A stretch of DNA of 39,678 bases from Rhodospirillales bacterium (GTDB lineage Bacteria; Pseudomonadota; Alphaproteobacteria; Rhodospirillales; UBA2165): positions 1 through 39,678 of the forward strand of contig JAOMCN010000020.1 in NCBI GenBank assembly GCA_028345065.1, in the 5' to 3' direction. Below the pieces are notes generated by a model that saw only the letters and a program-made list of their open reading frames with translations, was not told the origin of the DNA and did not search any database. The position numbers were made by a program, and so were the translations under genes. This document shows positions 16,996-24,934 of this stretch, piece by piece (position 1 is the first letter of the stretch; each line of letters opens with the position of its first letter).

Positions 16996-19404
16996 GTGAA
17001 GATAGAATTAAAATTCAAGTTATGGGTACTGAAAACCCACAGGATATTGTCGCTGCTTTGTTCATGGCTGGTTTATTCGACAACAGAACTTTATGGAAGA
17101 ACGCTGAAAAAGAATAATCTTCCGATATACACTGTCTTAAGTATTTTCTTAGTTTTCTGCGCCTCCTTGGATAATCAAGCCACTTCTGGCGGTCTCTATG
17201 ATATGTCGAGGTTGATAAACGAACCCCATCCATTTGAGAATATCAAATATGAGCCCAGCTTGAGATTAAAGAAGGACATTGCCCAACCCATCGTACTAAA
17301 AAAAATGATCGTTGGGTCTCCAAAAAAGCTCAGTAAAAAGGCATCTCCAACTCCAACATCAAAACCGACAGCTATCATTGGGTCTTCAAAAATACCCAAG
17401 ACTTACGCATCTTCATCTCCAATTTTAAAACCGACATTTCCACGGGTTCTCCCTGAGATTTTAGTAACAGCAACACGTATTGACGTCGGTTTACCAGGCA
17501 CATCTGTAACGATTATAGATAAAGAAAATATCAAAAACTCTGCGCCTGATGATCTATCTGTGATACTGGGTCAAGAGGCCGGTATCCAGACAAGAGATTT
17601 CTTTGGCGGTCTGAATGGCACACGGGGAACGATTGATATTCGGGGATTTGGCTCCGTGGGAACCCAAAACTCTCTTATCTTAATTGATGGCAGGAGGTTG
17701 AACGATATTGATCTTGCCAACGTTGATCTCGGAAAAATTCCTATCGAAAATATAGAACGAATTGAAATTATACGCGGTAATGCGGGCTCTGTCTTATATG
17801 GCGATGGTGCTGTCGGTGGCGTGATTAATTTTGTAACCAAAGCAGAAACAGAAAATCCGACAGAGGCAAATTTGGAGATCTCTTATGGTTCCGAAAGGCG
17901 TAAAGAAATCAAATTTTCGACGTCTAAACGGATTGGTGGTTATTCCTCTCGGGTGTTCCTTAACAGTATTTATTCAGACGGTTTTAGGGACAACAATAAC
18001 TATATTCAACGAAATTTCTTTGGTGAGGTAAAGAAATCGGGGAACCAAGGTAATATATTTATTAAACTCGGCCTAGATGACAGTTCATTGGGGTTACCTG
18101 GCGCTCGTGAAGTAAACAGACCCGCGGGCATTGATTTATTATCAACCGATCCCACTGGTACAATTACACCATTTGATATCGCTCTTCAAAACGGCATTGA
18201 TTTGACAATTGGCGGCACATACCAACTAGATGACAACACGGAGCTAATACTTGACGCCGGAATGAAGAGGAAGGATCAGGATTCAACCAATAACGGAACC
18301 TCCCGTGTCGATACCGATTTAACAACTTATTCATTTACTCCACGCGCCAATACTAAATACTCGATAGGACCGTTAGCTGCGACGACCAAATTTGGACTAG
18401 ATTACTATTACGCGAACTATAATTCGGACCGAAAAGACGGTTCATCCGCGGTAGTACCAGACGATCGGTATAACGCGTTTCAACAAAGTATTGCCCCGTA
18501 TGCCCAGAACACATTGACCCTAACACCCAAGACGGACTTGAGTTTGGGGCTCAGATTACAACACGTTAATACGGTAGCCGGACATACAAAGCGTGCTGCT
18601 GGTACTTTTCCACCACAGCAGGAATCGCTAAACGATCAGGAAATACAATGGGCAGCTAATCTTGGCTTAAATCATAAAATTACAAATTTTTGGAACGTGT
18701 TTTACCGTCTGGGCCGAAGTATGAGAATTCCGACCATAGATGAACGTATTGGCAGTGGTGTAGAGCCAAACAATTTCAAGTTAAATACCCAAACGTCGAA
18801 CGATGCAGAAATTGGGTTTGAATACACCAGAAAAAATTTATCGCTGCATTCCAGCGCCTGGTCTATGTATATCAAGAATGAAATAGCCTTTAATTCGCAA
18901 GCCGTCGCCTTCGGGACGAACGTAAATTATGATCCCACAAGAAGATACGGCTTTGAAAATAATGCCGTCTATAAAGTGTCAGACAAACTAAAGATCAACG
19001 GTAATTTAAATTTTATCCACGCAGAATTTAGGGAAGGACCTTTCGAAGGCAACGACATTCCACTGGTATCCCCTTGGACTGCCAGTAGTGGATTATTATG
19101 GAACGTGTTTGGTGAAAAGTTAACGTTATCAGCAACTTTAAGCTGGTGGGATCGCAAATATCTGGAGAACGATGAACGAAATATTTTTGAGAAGATACCG
19201 TCAGCAACTGTTGCCGACCTGAAGGTAGGGGGTCAACTGAATTCTAAAAATTATGGTCACGCTATTTGGTCTGCCAAAGTTAATAATGTATTCGATGAAA
19301 GTTATTACAACTATGGTGTTGCGAGCGCTACACGGGCAAATGTTTTCAGCACCTTTCCATTGCCGGGGAGAACTTTTCTTCTTACCGCCGGTTGGAAGTA
19401 TTGA
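16996..19404 (+). CDS. btuB: TonB-dependent outer-membrane receptor, BtuB-like (cobalamin)
   Basis: This outer-membrane receptor would import corrinoid using TonB energy. The plug domain starts near residue 152 with the TonB-box-like LPEILVTATR, then has the SLILIDGRRLNDID and IERIEIIRGNAGSVLYGDGAVGGVINFVT blocks. A beta-barrel of about 500 residues runs to the aromatic C-terminus TAGWKY. The cobalamin riboswitch upstream and the BtuFCD-type genes downstream give the substrate. Oddly, about 150 residues precede the plug: a hydrophobic stretch (SIFLVFCASL, probably the signal peptide, near residue 50), then a Lys/Pro/Ser-rich linker with a duplicated 22-residue unit. I prefer GTG 16996, with GGAG six bases upstream, over GTG 16981, which follows an in-frame TGA. 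The true start may lie still later. Confidence 0.88.
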   Translation: MKIELKFKLWVLKTHRILSLLCSWLVYSTTELYGRTLKKNNLPIYTVLSIFLVFCASLDNQATSGGLYDMSRLINEPHPFENIKYEPSLRLKKDIAQPIVLKKMIVGSPKKLSKKASPTPTSKPTAIIGSSKIPKTYASSSPILKPTFPRVLPEILVTATRIDVGLPGTSVTIIDKENIKNSAPDDLSVILGQEAGIQTRDFFGGLNGTRGTIDIRGFGSVGTQNSLILIDGRRLNDIDLANVDLGKIPIENIERIEIIRGNAGSVLYGDGAVGGVINFVTKAETENPTEANLEISYGSERRKEIKFSTSKRIGGYSSRVFLNSIYSDGFRDNNNYIQRNFFGEVKKSGNQGNIFIKLGLDDSSLGLPGAREVNRPAGIDLLSTDPTGTITPFDIALQNGIDLTIGGTYQLDDNTELILDAGMKRKDQDSTNNGTSRVDTDLTTYSFTPRANTKYSIGPLAATTKFGLDYYYANYNSDRKDGSSAVVPDDRYNAFQQSIAPYAQNTLTLTPKTDLSLGLRLQHVNTVAGHTKRAAGTFPPQQESLNDQEIQWAANLGLNHKITNFWNVFYRLGRSMRIPTIDERIGSGVEPNNFKLNTQTSNDAEIGFEYTRKNLSLHSSAWSMYIKNEIAFNSQAVAFGTNVNYDPTRRYGFENNAVYKVSDKLKINGNLNFIHAEFREGPFEGNDIPLVSPWTASSGLLWNVFGEKLTLSATLSWWDRKYLENDERNIFEKIPSATVADLKVGGQLNSKNYGHAIWSAKVNNVFDESYYNYGVASATRANVFSTFPLPGRTFLLTAGWKY
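17308..17439 (+). repeat. 66-bp in-frame tandem duplication in the btuB linker
   Basis: Two diverged copies begin at 17308 and 17374. In protein they read IVGSPKK...KPTA and IIGSSKI...KPTF, 22 residues each, sharing the GS, SP and KPT positions. The DNA still matches well (for example, both have TCATCT/GCATCT and AAAACCGACA endings), so the duplication is visible at both levels. It lies in the Pro/Ser/Lys linker before the plug domain. Confidence 0.7.
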
Positions 19405-19448
19405 CAAATAAATCGACGGTCAAATATGGAGAGGAAAGAAAAAAATAT

Positions 19449-20303
19449 ATGCATTTCATAATCATTACTTTTGTCTCTTTCTTCTTTTTTCTGTCTTCAT
19501 TGGCAGCAAATGAACGCCCAGAACGTGTCGCATCCCTAAATCTCTGCACCGATCAACTGGTTCTCGAATTATTGGATCGAGACCGCATAGTATCTGTCAC
19601 CTACCTAGCGACCGACCCTGTAATTTCTTATCTAGCAGATCGTGCTAAAGGTCTCCCAAAAAATCACGGTCTAGCAGAGGAAATCCTACCATTAAAACCT
19701 GATCTGATATTGGCGGGAGCTTTCACCAGTCGCCCCACCACATCACTGCTAAAGAGATTGGGGTATCGTGTCGTTGTCTTTGATATGGCTCTAAGTTTTG
19801 ATACGTTGCGACTGAACATAATTAAGGCTGGAGTTGTCTTAAGGGAGGAAAAAAAGGCTGCGCAGTTAGTTAACACATTTAACCAGCATGTTGAAAGAAT
19901 CCACCCAATATCCGGAATTCCACTATCGGTTATCGTACTGCAACCACGCGCCGCCGGTGTGGGCCAGTTATCCTTGCTAGGTGATATTCTTCGGACGGTA
20001 GGCTTTACCAGCTTTTCTGTTACTGACGAAACGATGGGAGTTGGTTGGGTTACTCTAGATCGGATTATTGAAGCTCAACCAGAACTAATTATTTCCGAGC
20101 CAGACCCACCCTGGCCCTCCCTCGGACACCTCGCCATGCGCCATCCTGCCTATGAAGCAGTGCGCGACAAACAAGGTCGGGTGCCTACCCGTATTAACCT
20201 ACCTGCAAATCTTTGGAATTGCGGGGGACCACAGGTAGCTAAAGCCGTATCCATTTTGGCAAAAGCCAGGGCTACTGCCCTAGACCAAAGAGAAATCAAG
20301 TGA
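19449..20303 (+). CDS. btuF: Periplasmic cobalamin-type substrate-binding protein (BtuF-like)
   Basis: This class III ABC substrate-binding protein captures the corrinoid in the periplasm and docks on BtuCD. The start at 19449 gives a clean signal peptide: a hydrophobic core FIIITFVSFFFFLSSLAAN, then the mature start ERPERVASLNLCTDQLVLEL, the hallmark of the BtuF/FecB fold. The PLKPDLILAG and ELIISEPDPPWPSLGHLA motifs are also typical. A longer in-frame start (TTG 19392) would overlap btuB and place 19 charged residues before the signal peptide. GGAGAGG lies about 14 bases upstream of the chosen ATG, a rather long gap. Length is about 284. Siderophore or haem binding is the alternative; the riboswitch argues for cobalamin. 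Confidence 0.87.
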   Translation: MHFIIITFVSFFFFLSSLAANERPERVASLNLCTDQLVLELLDRDRIVSVTYLATDPVISYLADRAKGLPKNHGLAEEILPLKPDLILAGAFTSRPTTSLLKRLGYRVVVFDMALSFDTLRLNIIKAGVVLREEKKAAQLVNTFNQHVERIHPISGIPLSVIVLQPRAAGVGQLSLLGDILRTVGFTSFSVTDETMGVGWVTLDRIIEAQPELIISEPDPPWPSLGHLAMRHPAYEAVRDKQGRVPTRINLPANLWNCGGPQVAKAVSILAKARATALDQREIK

Positions 20304-21319
20304 AACCTCCGCTCAACGCAGGACAGACAGGGAAAATTTCTTTCCCGTTACTGCTTGGTTCGTTATGCATCTTGGTTGTTATATTATTTTTATTCTCGGT
20401 GTTAATTGGCAAGGTAATGATCCCGGTCGGGGTCATACATGAGGCCTTTGCCGAGGTGGATACTGCCTATGGTGTGATCATCCGCGAATTACGCCTTCCT
20501 CGGGCCATACTTGCTTTAGCAATAGGGGCAGCACTTGGCGTAGCAGGTGCCGCACTCCAAGGACTTCTCAGGAACCCACTCGCCGAACCCGGGTTGATCG
20601 GCGTCTCGGGAACAGCGGCATTAGGGGCAGTTATTGCCTTTTACAGTGGGCTTTCAGTTACATTTTCCTTTGCCCTTCCTGCGGGTGGCATGATCGGAGC
20701 GCTCATATCTGTGGTACTCCTCTATATATTAGCAGGTCGTGACCCTAGCGTGTTAACTCTTATTTTAGCAGGGGTCGCAATAAGCGCCCTTGCAGGAGCC
20801 TTGACAACCTTAGCATTAAATCTATCGCCCAACCCATACGCGGCATTTGAGATCTTTTTTTGGTTAATGGGTTCCCTGGCGGATAGAAGCTTAAATCACG
20901 TAGCTCTGGCAGTCCCCTTTATCACTGTAGGTGTAGTATTGCTGATGACAACCGGACCTAGTTTGGATGCTCTGACACTTGGGGAAGACGTTGCTCAAAG
21001 CCTCGGTGTACGACTTTCTGGTCTTCAGGCCCGGGTAATAATAGGCACTGCTTTAGCAGTTGGAGCCTCGGTTTCTGTGGCTGGTGTCATCGGTTTTGTT
21101 GGGTTAGTGGTACCACACCTTTTAAGACGAGCTGTTGGACAAAGCCCCTCCCGTCTCTTAATTGTTAGTGCCCCAGGTGGGGCGGCGTTAACATTAGCTG
21201 CTGATACTGCGGTTCGTTTTCTAACCAATGGGCCGGAACTCCACCTGGGAGTTCTGACTGCTCTCATTGGAGCACCCTTTTTTCTCGGATTGGTCTTAAA
21301 GATCAGGAGAGAGGGATAA
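20300..21319 (+). CDS. btuC: FecCD-family ABC permease (BtuC-like)
   Basis: This is the inner-membrane permease of a type II ABC importer, expected to form a homodimer of about ten helices per subunit and pass corrinoid from BtuF. Family signatures include RELRLPRAILALAIGAALGV, the ALQGLLRNPLAEPGLIGVSG block, the coupling-helix segment GEDVAQSLGV, and the last conserved GFVGLVVPHLLRRAVG. The length of 339 is normal. The GTG start overlaps the btuF stop by four bases (GTGA), and the stop shares one base with the ATPase start, so btuFCD are translationally coupled. Cobalamin is inferred from operon and riboswitch, since haem and siderophore permeases share the same motifs. Confidence 0.9.
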   Translation: MKPPLNAGQTGKISFPLLLGSLCILVVILFLFSVLIGKVMIPVGVIHEAFAEVDTAYGVIIRELRLPRAILALAIGAALGVAGAALQGLLRNPLAEPGLIGVSGTAALGAVIAFYSGLSVTFSFALPAGGMIGALISVVLLYILAGRDPSVLTLILAGVAISALAGALTTLALNLSPNPYAAFEIFFWLMGSLADRSLNHVALAVPFITVGVVLLMTTGPSLDALTLGEDVAQSLGVRLSGLQARVIIGTALAVGASVSVAGVIGFVGLVVPHLLRRAVGQSPSRLLIVSAPGGAALTLAADTAVRFLTNGPELHLGVLTALIGAPFFLGLVLKIRREG

Positions 21320-22095
21320 TGGCCAGACTGACTTCAAAAAATCTCTCCGTACAAGGCAATAATGTTGTCATTCTGAATGAAGTTTCAGTGACTTTTGGCC
21401 CCGAAGAACTAGTGGGTGTAATTGGGCCAAATGGTGCGGGTAAGACAACACTATTGAAAAGCCTTCTTGGCCTTTTAAAACCGTCGAGTGGTGACATTAC
21501 CCTGGATGGAAAAACTCTTAGATCATGGAGCAGAATAGATATCGCTAAACGTATCGGGTATCTCGCTCAGGGTGCACCATGTCACTGGCCAATGACTGTT
21601 GAGAGAATTGTCGAGATTGGTTGTTCACCTCATTCACGACCACTATGGGGGGTTGATGCTGAGGATCGGAAAATAGTCGAGAATGCCCTGCGATTAACTG
21701 GGATATCTCACCTTCGCGATCGAATTGTTACCTCCTTATCCGGCGGTGAGAGAACACTAGTTATGATTGCTCGATGCCTCGCTGGTCGGGCTGAGATATT
21801 ACTAGCAGATGAACCCGTGACAGGTCTCGATCCACGTCACCAGATTAAGGTCATTCAAACCTTACTTAGTAGTGTTACCAAAAACACAGGGGTTGTGATG
21901 GTACTACACGATCTAAGTCTTGCGGCGCGTTACTGTACACGGCTCATTCTCATACATGAAGGTCGCGTTACTGCAGAGGGGGATCCTACGTCAGTCCTTA
22001 CACCGCAAAATCTCTCGGATGTTTATGGTATTGATGCCAGTTTAAGGGAAATCGATGGGCAGGCGTTGGTTGTGTGCAAAGACATTAGGATTTAA
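21319..22095 (+). CDS. btuD: ABC transporter ATPase (BtuD-like)
   Basis: This is the cytosolic ATPase powering the BtuC-type permease. Walker A is GPNGAGKTT (residues 36-44). The Q-loop region is GYLAQGAPCHWP, the signature is LSGGERTLVMIARCL, Walker B is ILLADEPVTGLDP, and the H-loop is VLHDLSLAARYC, all intact. The length of 258 equals the FecE/BtuD family. The final residues SDVYGIDASLREIDGQALVV match the short C-terminal tail of iron/cobalamin ATPases. Its ATG overlaps the permease stop by one base. The TonB gene starts three bases after its stop. Confidence 0.92.
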   Translation: MARLTSKNLSVQGNNVVILNEVSVTFGPEELVGVIGPNGAGKTTLLKSLLGLLKPSSGDITLDGKTLRSWSRIDIAKRIGYLAQGAPCHWPMTVERIVEIGCSPHSRPLWGVDAEDRKIVENALRLTGISHLRDRIVTSLSGGERTLVMIARCLAGRAEILLADEPVTGLDPRHQIKVIQTLLSSVTKNTGVVMVLHDLSLAARYCTRLILIHEGRVTAEGDPTSVLTPQNLSDVYGIDASLREIDGQALVVCKDIRI

Positions 22096-22098
22096 ACC

Positions 22099-23322
22099 TT
22101 GGAGCTATCAAACACACCTAAGTTCTCCAAAAAAAATCTGTCACTGGAGGCGCCCGTCACAGAAGATGCCTGGTTCAGGCGCTGGTACCGATGGATATCT
22201 GGCGCATCGACACTCTCCATAATAACATCTATTACATGCCACGCTGCTATTCTTGCAATCCTGTTATTTGACACACCCATCCCCAAAGATATGGACAACC
22301 CAATCTCTGTTGAACTTGTTTCGTCAGATTTGATCCAATCCAACAGCACGAAAACCCATCAAAAAGTTGATAAGCCGGAAAACAATTTAGAGGTGGTGAA
22401 CAAACCCAAGACTAATCCGAAGCCCCCCATCGAGGTCAAACAGAAACCCGATCAAACTATAACGCCAGAAAATCTTACCAAGCGCTCAAATTTAATCCCT
22501 TTAAAAACAGAACATATTAATATCCCGAATGAAAAACAGCCTTCTTCTGGGCTGCAGTATTCAACGACGGTTCCTACTCCAAGTCGACTGAATTGGGTGC
22601 CTACAAAAAAACCTAAAGCTCCGATAATGGGTGACAAAACTGCAGAAATTTCTGACTCTTTTTCATTCAAATCTTTGAAGTCAGTTGACTTCACTGTCAG
22701 CCAGGACCAGCCTGCAATCGCTGGTGTTTCGGTCCCGCCACAAACAAAAGAGATTCTTCTGAATGGGAGAAATACTCCGCTTTCTCTCACACGTGATTCC
22801 AATCAAATACCTGATCCTCCACCTCAGGTAGCTTCTATTTCAGAAGGTTTTAATCAAACTTTTGACACAAACCATTCTATCAAAATCGACAAAATAAATG
22901 ACATTACTTTCAGCAAGGAGGAACCCAAAAAGATTAGCAATATAGAAACCAGTAGTTTTAGGAGACAGATTGCAGCAATAGTATCTCCAAGATCTAAAAA
23001 TAGTAAACTTGACGAAGGAATAACAAAATCAATAGGCTCGGAGATAGAAAACGCCGACGCCTCTCCGATAGCGGGCAATCCAAAACCTCTTTATCCTGTG
23101 CGAGCAGTACGTAAGGGGTTGCAGGGGCGGGTTGTCTTGAACGTAGAAGTTTTACCCTCTGGAGATGCGGGAATTTTAAAGACCGCTACAAGCAGTGGTC
23201 ATTTGGTTTTGGATCAGGCTGCCATTAAAGCAGTCCGCCAGTGGCAATTCACTCCCGCAAAACTGGCTGGTATATCAGTACTTTCTTACGTTCAGGTACC
23301 GATTCAGTTTAAATTACGTTAA
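22099..23322 (+). CDS. tonB: TonB-family energy transducer
   Basis: TonB links inner-membrane proton-motive force to the outer-membrane receptor. The N-terminus has one membrane anchor (IITSITCHAAILAILLF, about residue 40-56). A long Lys/Pro-rich periplasmic spacer follows (KPKTNPKPPIEVKQKP near residue 97), then a low-complexity Ser/Asn-rich stretch. The C-terminal TonB domain of about 75 residues starts at YPVRAVRKGLQGRVVLNVEV and has the family's DQAAIKAVRQWQFTPA motif. Total length is 407, long for TonB because of the spacer. The start is TTG, three bases after the btuD stop, with AGGA eight bases upstream. No exbB/exbD lies nearby, so it must use proteins encoded elsewhere. Dedication to the BtuB above is inferred from linkage. 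Confidence 0.85.
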   Translation: MELSNTPKFSKKNLSLEAPVTEDAWFRRWYRWISGASTLSIITSITCHAAILAILLFDTPIPKDMDNPISVELVSSDLIQSNSTKTHQKVDKPENNLEVVNKPKTNPKPPIEVKQKPDQTITPENLTKRSNLIPLKTEHINIPNEKQPSSGLQYSTTVPTPSRLNWVPTKKPKAPIMGDKTAEISDSFSFKSLKSVDFTVSQDQPAIAGVSVPPQTKEILLNGRNTPLSLTRDSNQIPDPPPQVASISEGFNQTFDTNHSIKIDKINDITFSKEEPKKISNIETSSFRRQIAAIVSPRSKNSKLDEGITKSIGSEIENADASPIAGNPKPLYPVRAVRKGLQGRVVLNVEVLPSGDAGILKTATSSGHLVLDQAAIKAVRQWQFTPAKLAGISVLSYVQVPIQFKLR

Positions 23323-23442
23323 TAGGCTGCATTGGCAATCTCGAATTTTTCTCTACGAAATCTGTAATAGCTCCCTCAAACTCCAATATTTTGACTGTGG
23401 TCTATACGACATTAAGCACTGATGGTTATTGTTGGAGAGTGT

Positions 23443-23481
23443 ATGAAATGTGATATATGTAAACCATCTACAACGAAGTAA
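23443..23481 (+). CDS. Possible 12-residue leader peptide upstream of cobS
   Basis: A tiny ORF, MKCDICKPSTTK, has a good GGAG site five bases before its ATG and ends 15 bases before the cobS start, in the same frame but separated by TAA. cobS itself has no obvious ribosome site. The peptide carries a CxxC pair. It could be a translated leader that couples ribosomes to cobS, or chance. Nothing else supports it. Confidence 0.2.
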   Translation: MKCDICKPSTTK

Positions 23482-23496
23482 TACGATTTCAAATAA

Positions 23497-24321
23497 ATGG
23501 CGAAGAAAACATCAAAAAGGAAAGTGGCTGAAGTAGTCGAGGAGCAGCCGACTTTAGAGGTAAAACAAGATTGGATGGATGACCTCCAAATTTGTCTTAC
23601 CTTTCTTACCCGTATTCCCATACCTGGCGGCCTCGTTATCAGCAATCCATCTGTCGCCCAAGCTAGTCGCTTCTTTCCAATTATAGGTTCTCTAATTGGG
23701 CTCGTCGGTGTCATAGTGGCCACAATAGCGGATATTTTAGGACTACCCTTTGAGGTTTGCATTCTAATTGCTCTACTATCTATGATATTAATTACAGGAG
23801 CACTACATGAAGATGGCTTCGCACGCACAACCGACGCCATCTCTAGACGTGTTGAAAATAAAGAACAGCGCCTAGAAATCTTTCGGGATAGTCACGTTGG
23901 TGTTGTTGGGATACTAGCCCTCATATTTGCCGTTGCCGTCAAATGGGCTGCTCTTGCGACGTTTTCCCAAGGATGGGCGTTGGTTGGCCTGTTTTTAATG
24001 GCTGTCATCTCAAGGGGCGGGCTTCCGATTTTAATGCGCTATTTGGCTCCATCAGAGAAAGATGACCACTCCAAATGGTTAGAACAACCCGAGTTCGACA
24101 GGTCCACCGTTTCAGCCATTCTGGCTCTGCTGGTATCTTTCTTCGCCGTCGGGTTCTGGATTACGATCGCTATTATCATTGTGCTTACCATCGTTACTGG
24201 CTTGGCCTCTTGGTTAGCGACAAGCCTTTTTGGTGGCAAAACAATTCATGCGCTTGGAGCACTTCAGCAGCTTTCTGAAATCTGTATTATTCTTACCATT
24301 GCCGTATTGGGTGGCGATTGA
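23497..24321 (+). CDS. cobS: Adenosylcobinamide-GDP ribazoletransferase (cobalamin synthase)
   Basis: CobS joins adenosylcobinamide-GDP to alpha-ribazole(-5'-phosphate), the last assembly step of adenosylcobalamin, at the inner membrane. Motifs are LQICLTFLTRIPIPGG (residue about 30), the RFFPIIGSLIGL loop, the metal/catalytic block GALHEDGFARTTDA (near residue 105), and DSHVGVVGILAL. Several hydrophobic helices follow in the normal order. The length of 274 includes a charged N-terminal extension of about 28 residues (MAKKTSKRK and onward) that many homologues lack. The ATG has no clear ribosome site. The stop overlaps the next start (TTGA), so cobC translation is probably coupled. It lies 174 bases after tonB on the same strand and may belong to the same riboswitch-controlled transcript. 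Confidence 0.92.
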   Translation: MAKKTSKRKVAEVVEEQPTLEVKQDWMDDLQICLTFLTRIPIPGGLVISNPSVAQASRFFPIIGSLIGLVGVIVATIADILGLPFEVCILIALLSMILITGALHEDGFARTTDAISRRVENKEQRLEIFRDSHVGVVGILALIFAVAVKWAALATFSQGWALVGLFLMAVISRGGLPILMRYLAPSEKDDHSKWLEQPEFDRSTVSAILALLVSFFAVGFWITIAIIIVLTIVTGLASWLATSLFGGKTIHALGALQQLSEICIILTIAVLGGD

Positions 24322-24932
24322 GCACAATTACACGCTGGTGGTGGATTCGGCATGCACCGAGTATGGGCGATCAAGGTATTATTCATGGCCAAGACAACGT
24401 TAGTGCTAACCTCTCAGATACGGGCGCCATCAGACGGTTGGGTAAAAGGCTTCCAAAAGAGGGGCACTGGTTTTCCAGCAATATTCGACGCACCATAGAG
24501 ACTGCCAAAGAGATTTCCGGGGGGGTTACACCGACTGAAATACCGGAATTTGCGGAGCAGCATTTTGGCCAATGGAATGGCCAAAAATGGAAAGAGCTTC
24601 CAAAAAAGGAAATGAATAATTTCTGGACAAACTATAGTGACCAAAAAGCACCGGATGGAGAAAGTTTCCGCGAGCTCGTAAACCGGGCAACCGCAAAAAT
24701 TAAGTGTATGACCGCCGAAAATATTGGACGGGATTTGATCGTAGTCGCTCACGCAGGTACGATCCGAGCCGCCTTAACCCTCGCTCTCAATTTACCCCTG
24801 AATTCTGCGCTTTATATGAGTGTCTCAAACCTGTCGTTAACAAAGATAGAGGCATTTGATGAAAATAATCCATTTCCCTGGCGAGTGGAGTTCGCAAATC
24901 TGCCGGCGACCTTAGAAAATAAGAAGATATGA
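24318..24932 (+). CDS. cobC: Alpha-ribazole phosphatase-like histidine phosphatase
   Basis: This is a histidine phosphatase of the phosphoglycerate-mutase superfamily. In cobalamin salvage CobC removes the 5'-phosphate of alpha-ribazole-phosphate or of the final cobalamin phosphate. The phospho-accepting His is His12 in the IRHAP motif (RHG/RHA type). The fold continues with SNIRRTIETAKEI, the FGQWNGQKWKEL block, and the second catalytic His in VVAHAGTIRAALTLAL. Length is 204. Start TTG overlaps the cobS stop by three bases; the first ATG lies inside the catalytic motif, so TTG is required. Direct coupling to cobS supports the assignment over a generic phosphatase. The convergent glycerate kinase ends two bases downstream. 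Confidence 0.85.
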   Translation: MSTITRWWWIRHAPSMGDQGIIHGQDNVSANLSDTGAIRRLGKRLPKEGHWFSSNIRRTIETAKEISGGVTPTEIPEFAEQHFGQWNGQKWKELPKKEMNNFWTNYSDQKAPDGESFRELVNRATAKIKCMTAENIGRDLIVVAHAGTIRAALTLALNLPLNSALYMSVSNLSLTKIEAFDENNPFPWRVEFANLPATLENKKI

Positions 24933-24934
24933 AG

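Noticed and set aside
24933-24934. A terminator between cobC and the convergent glycerate kinase
   Set aside because: Only two bases separate the genes and no hairpin was seen in the flanking ends.
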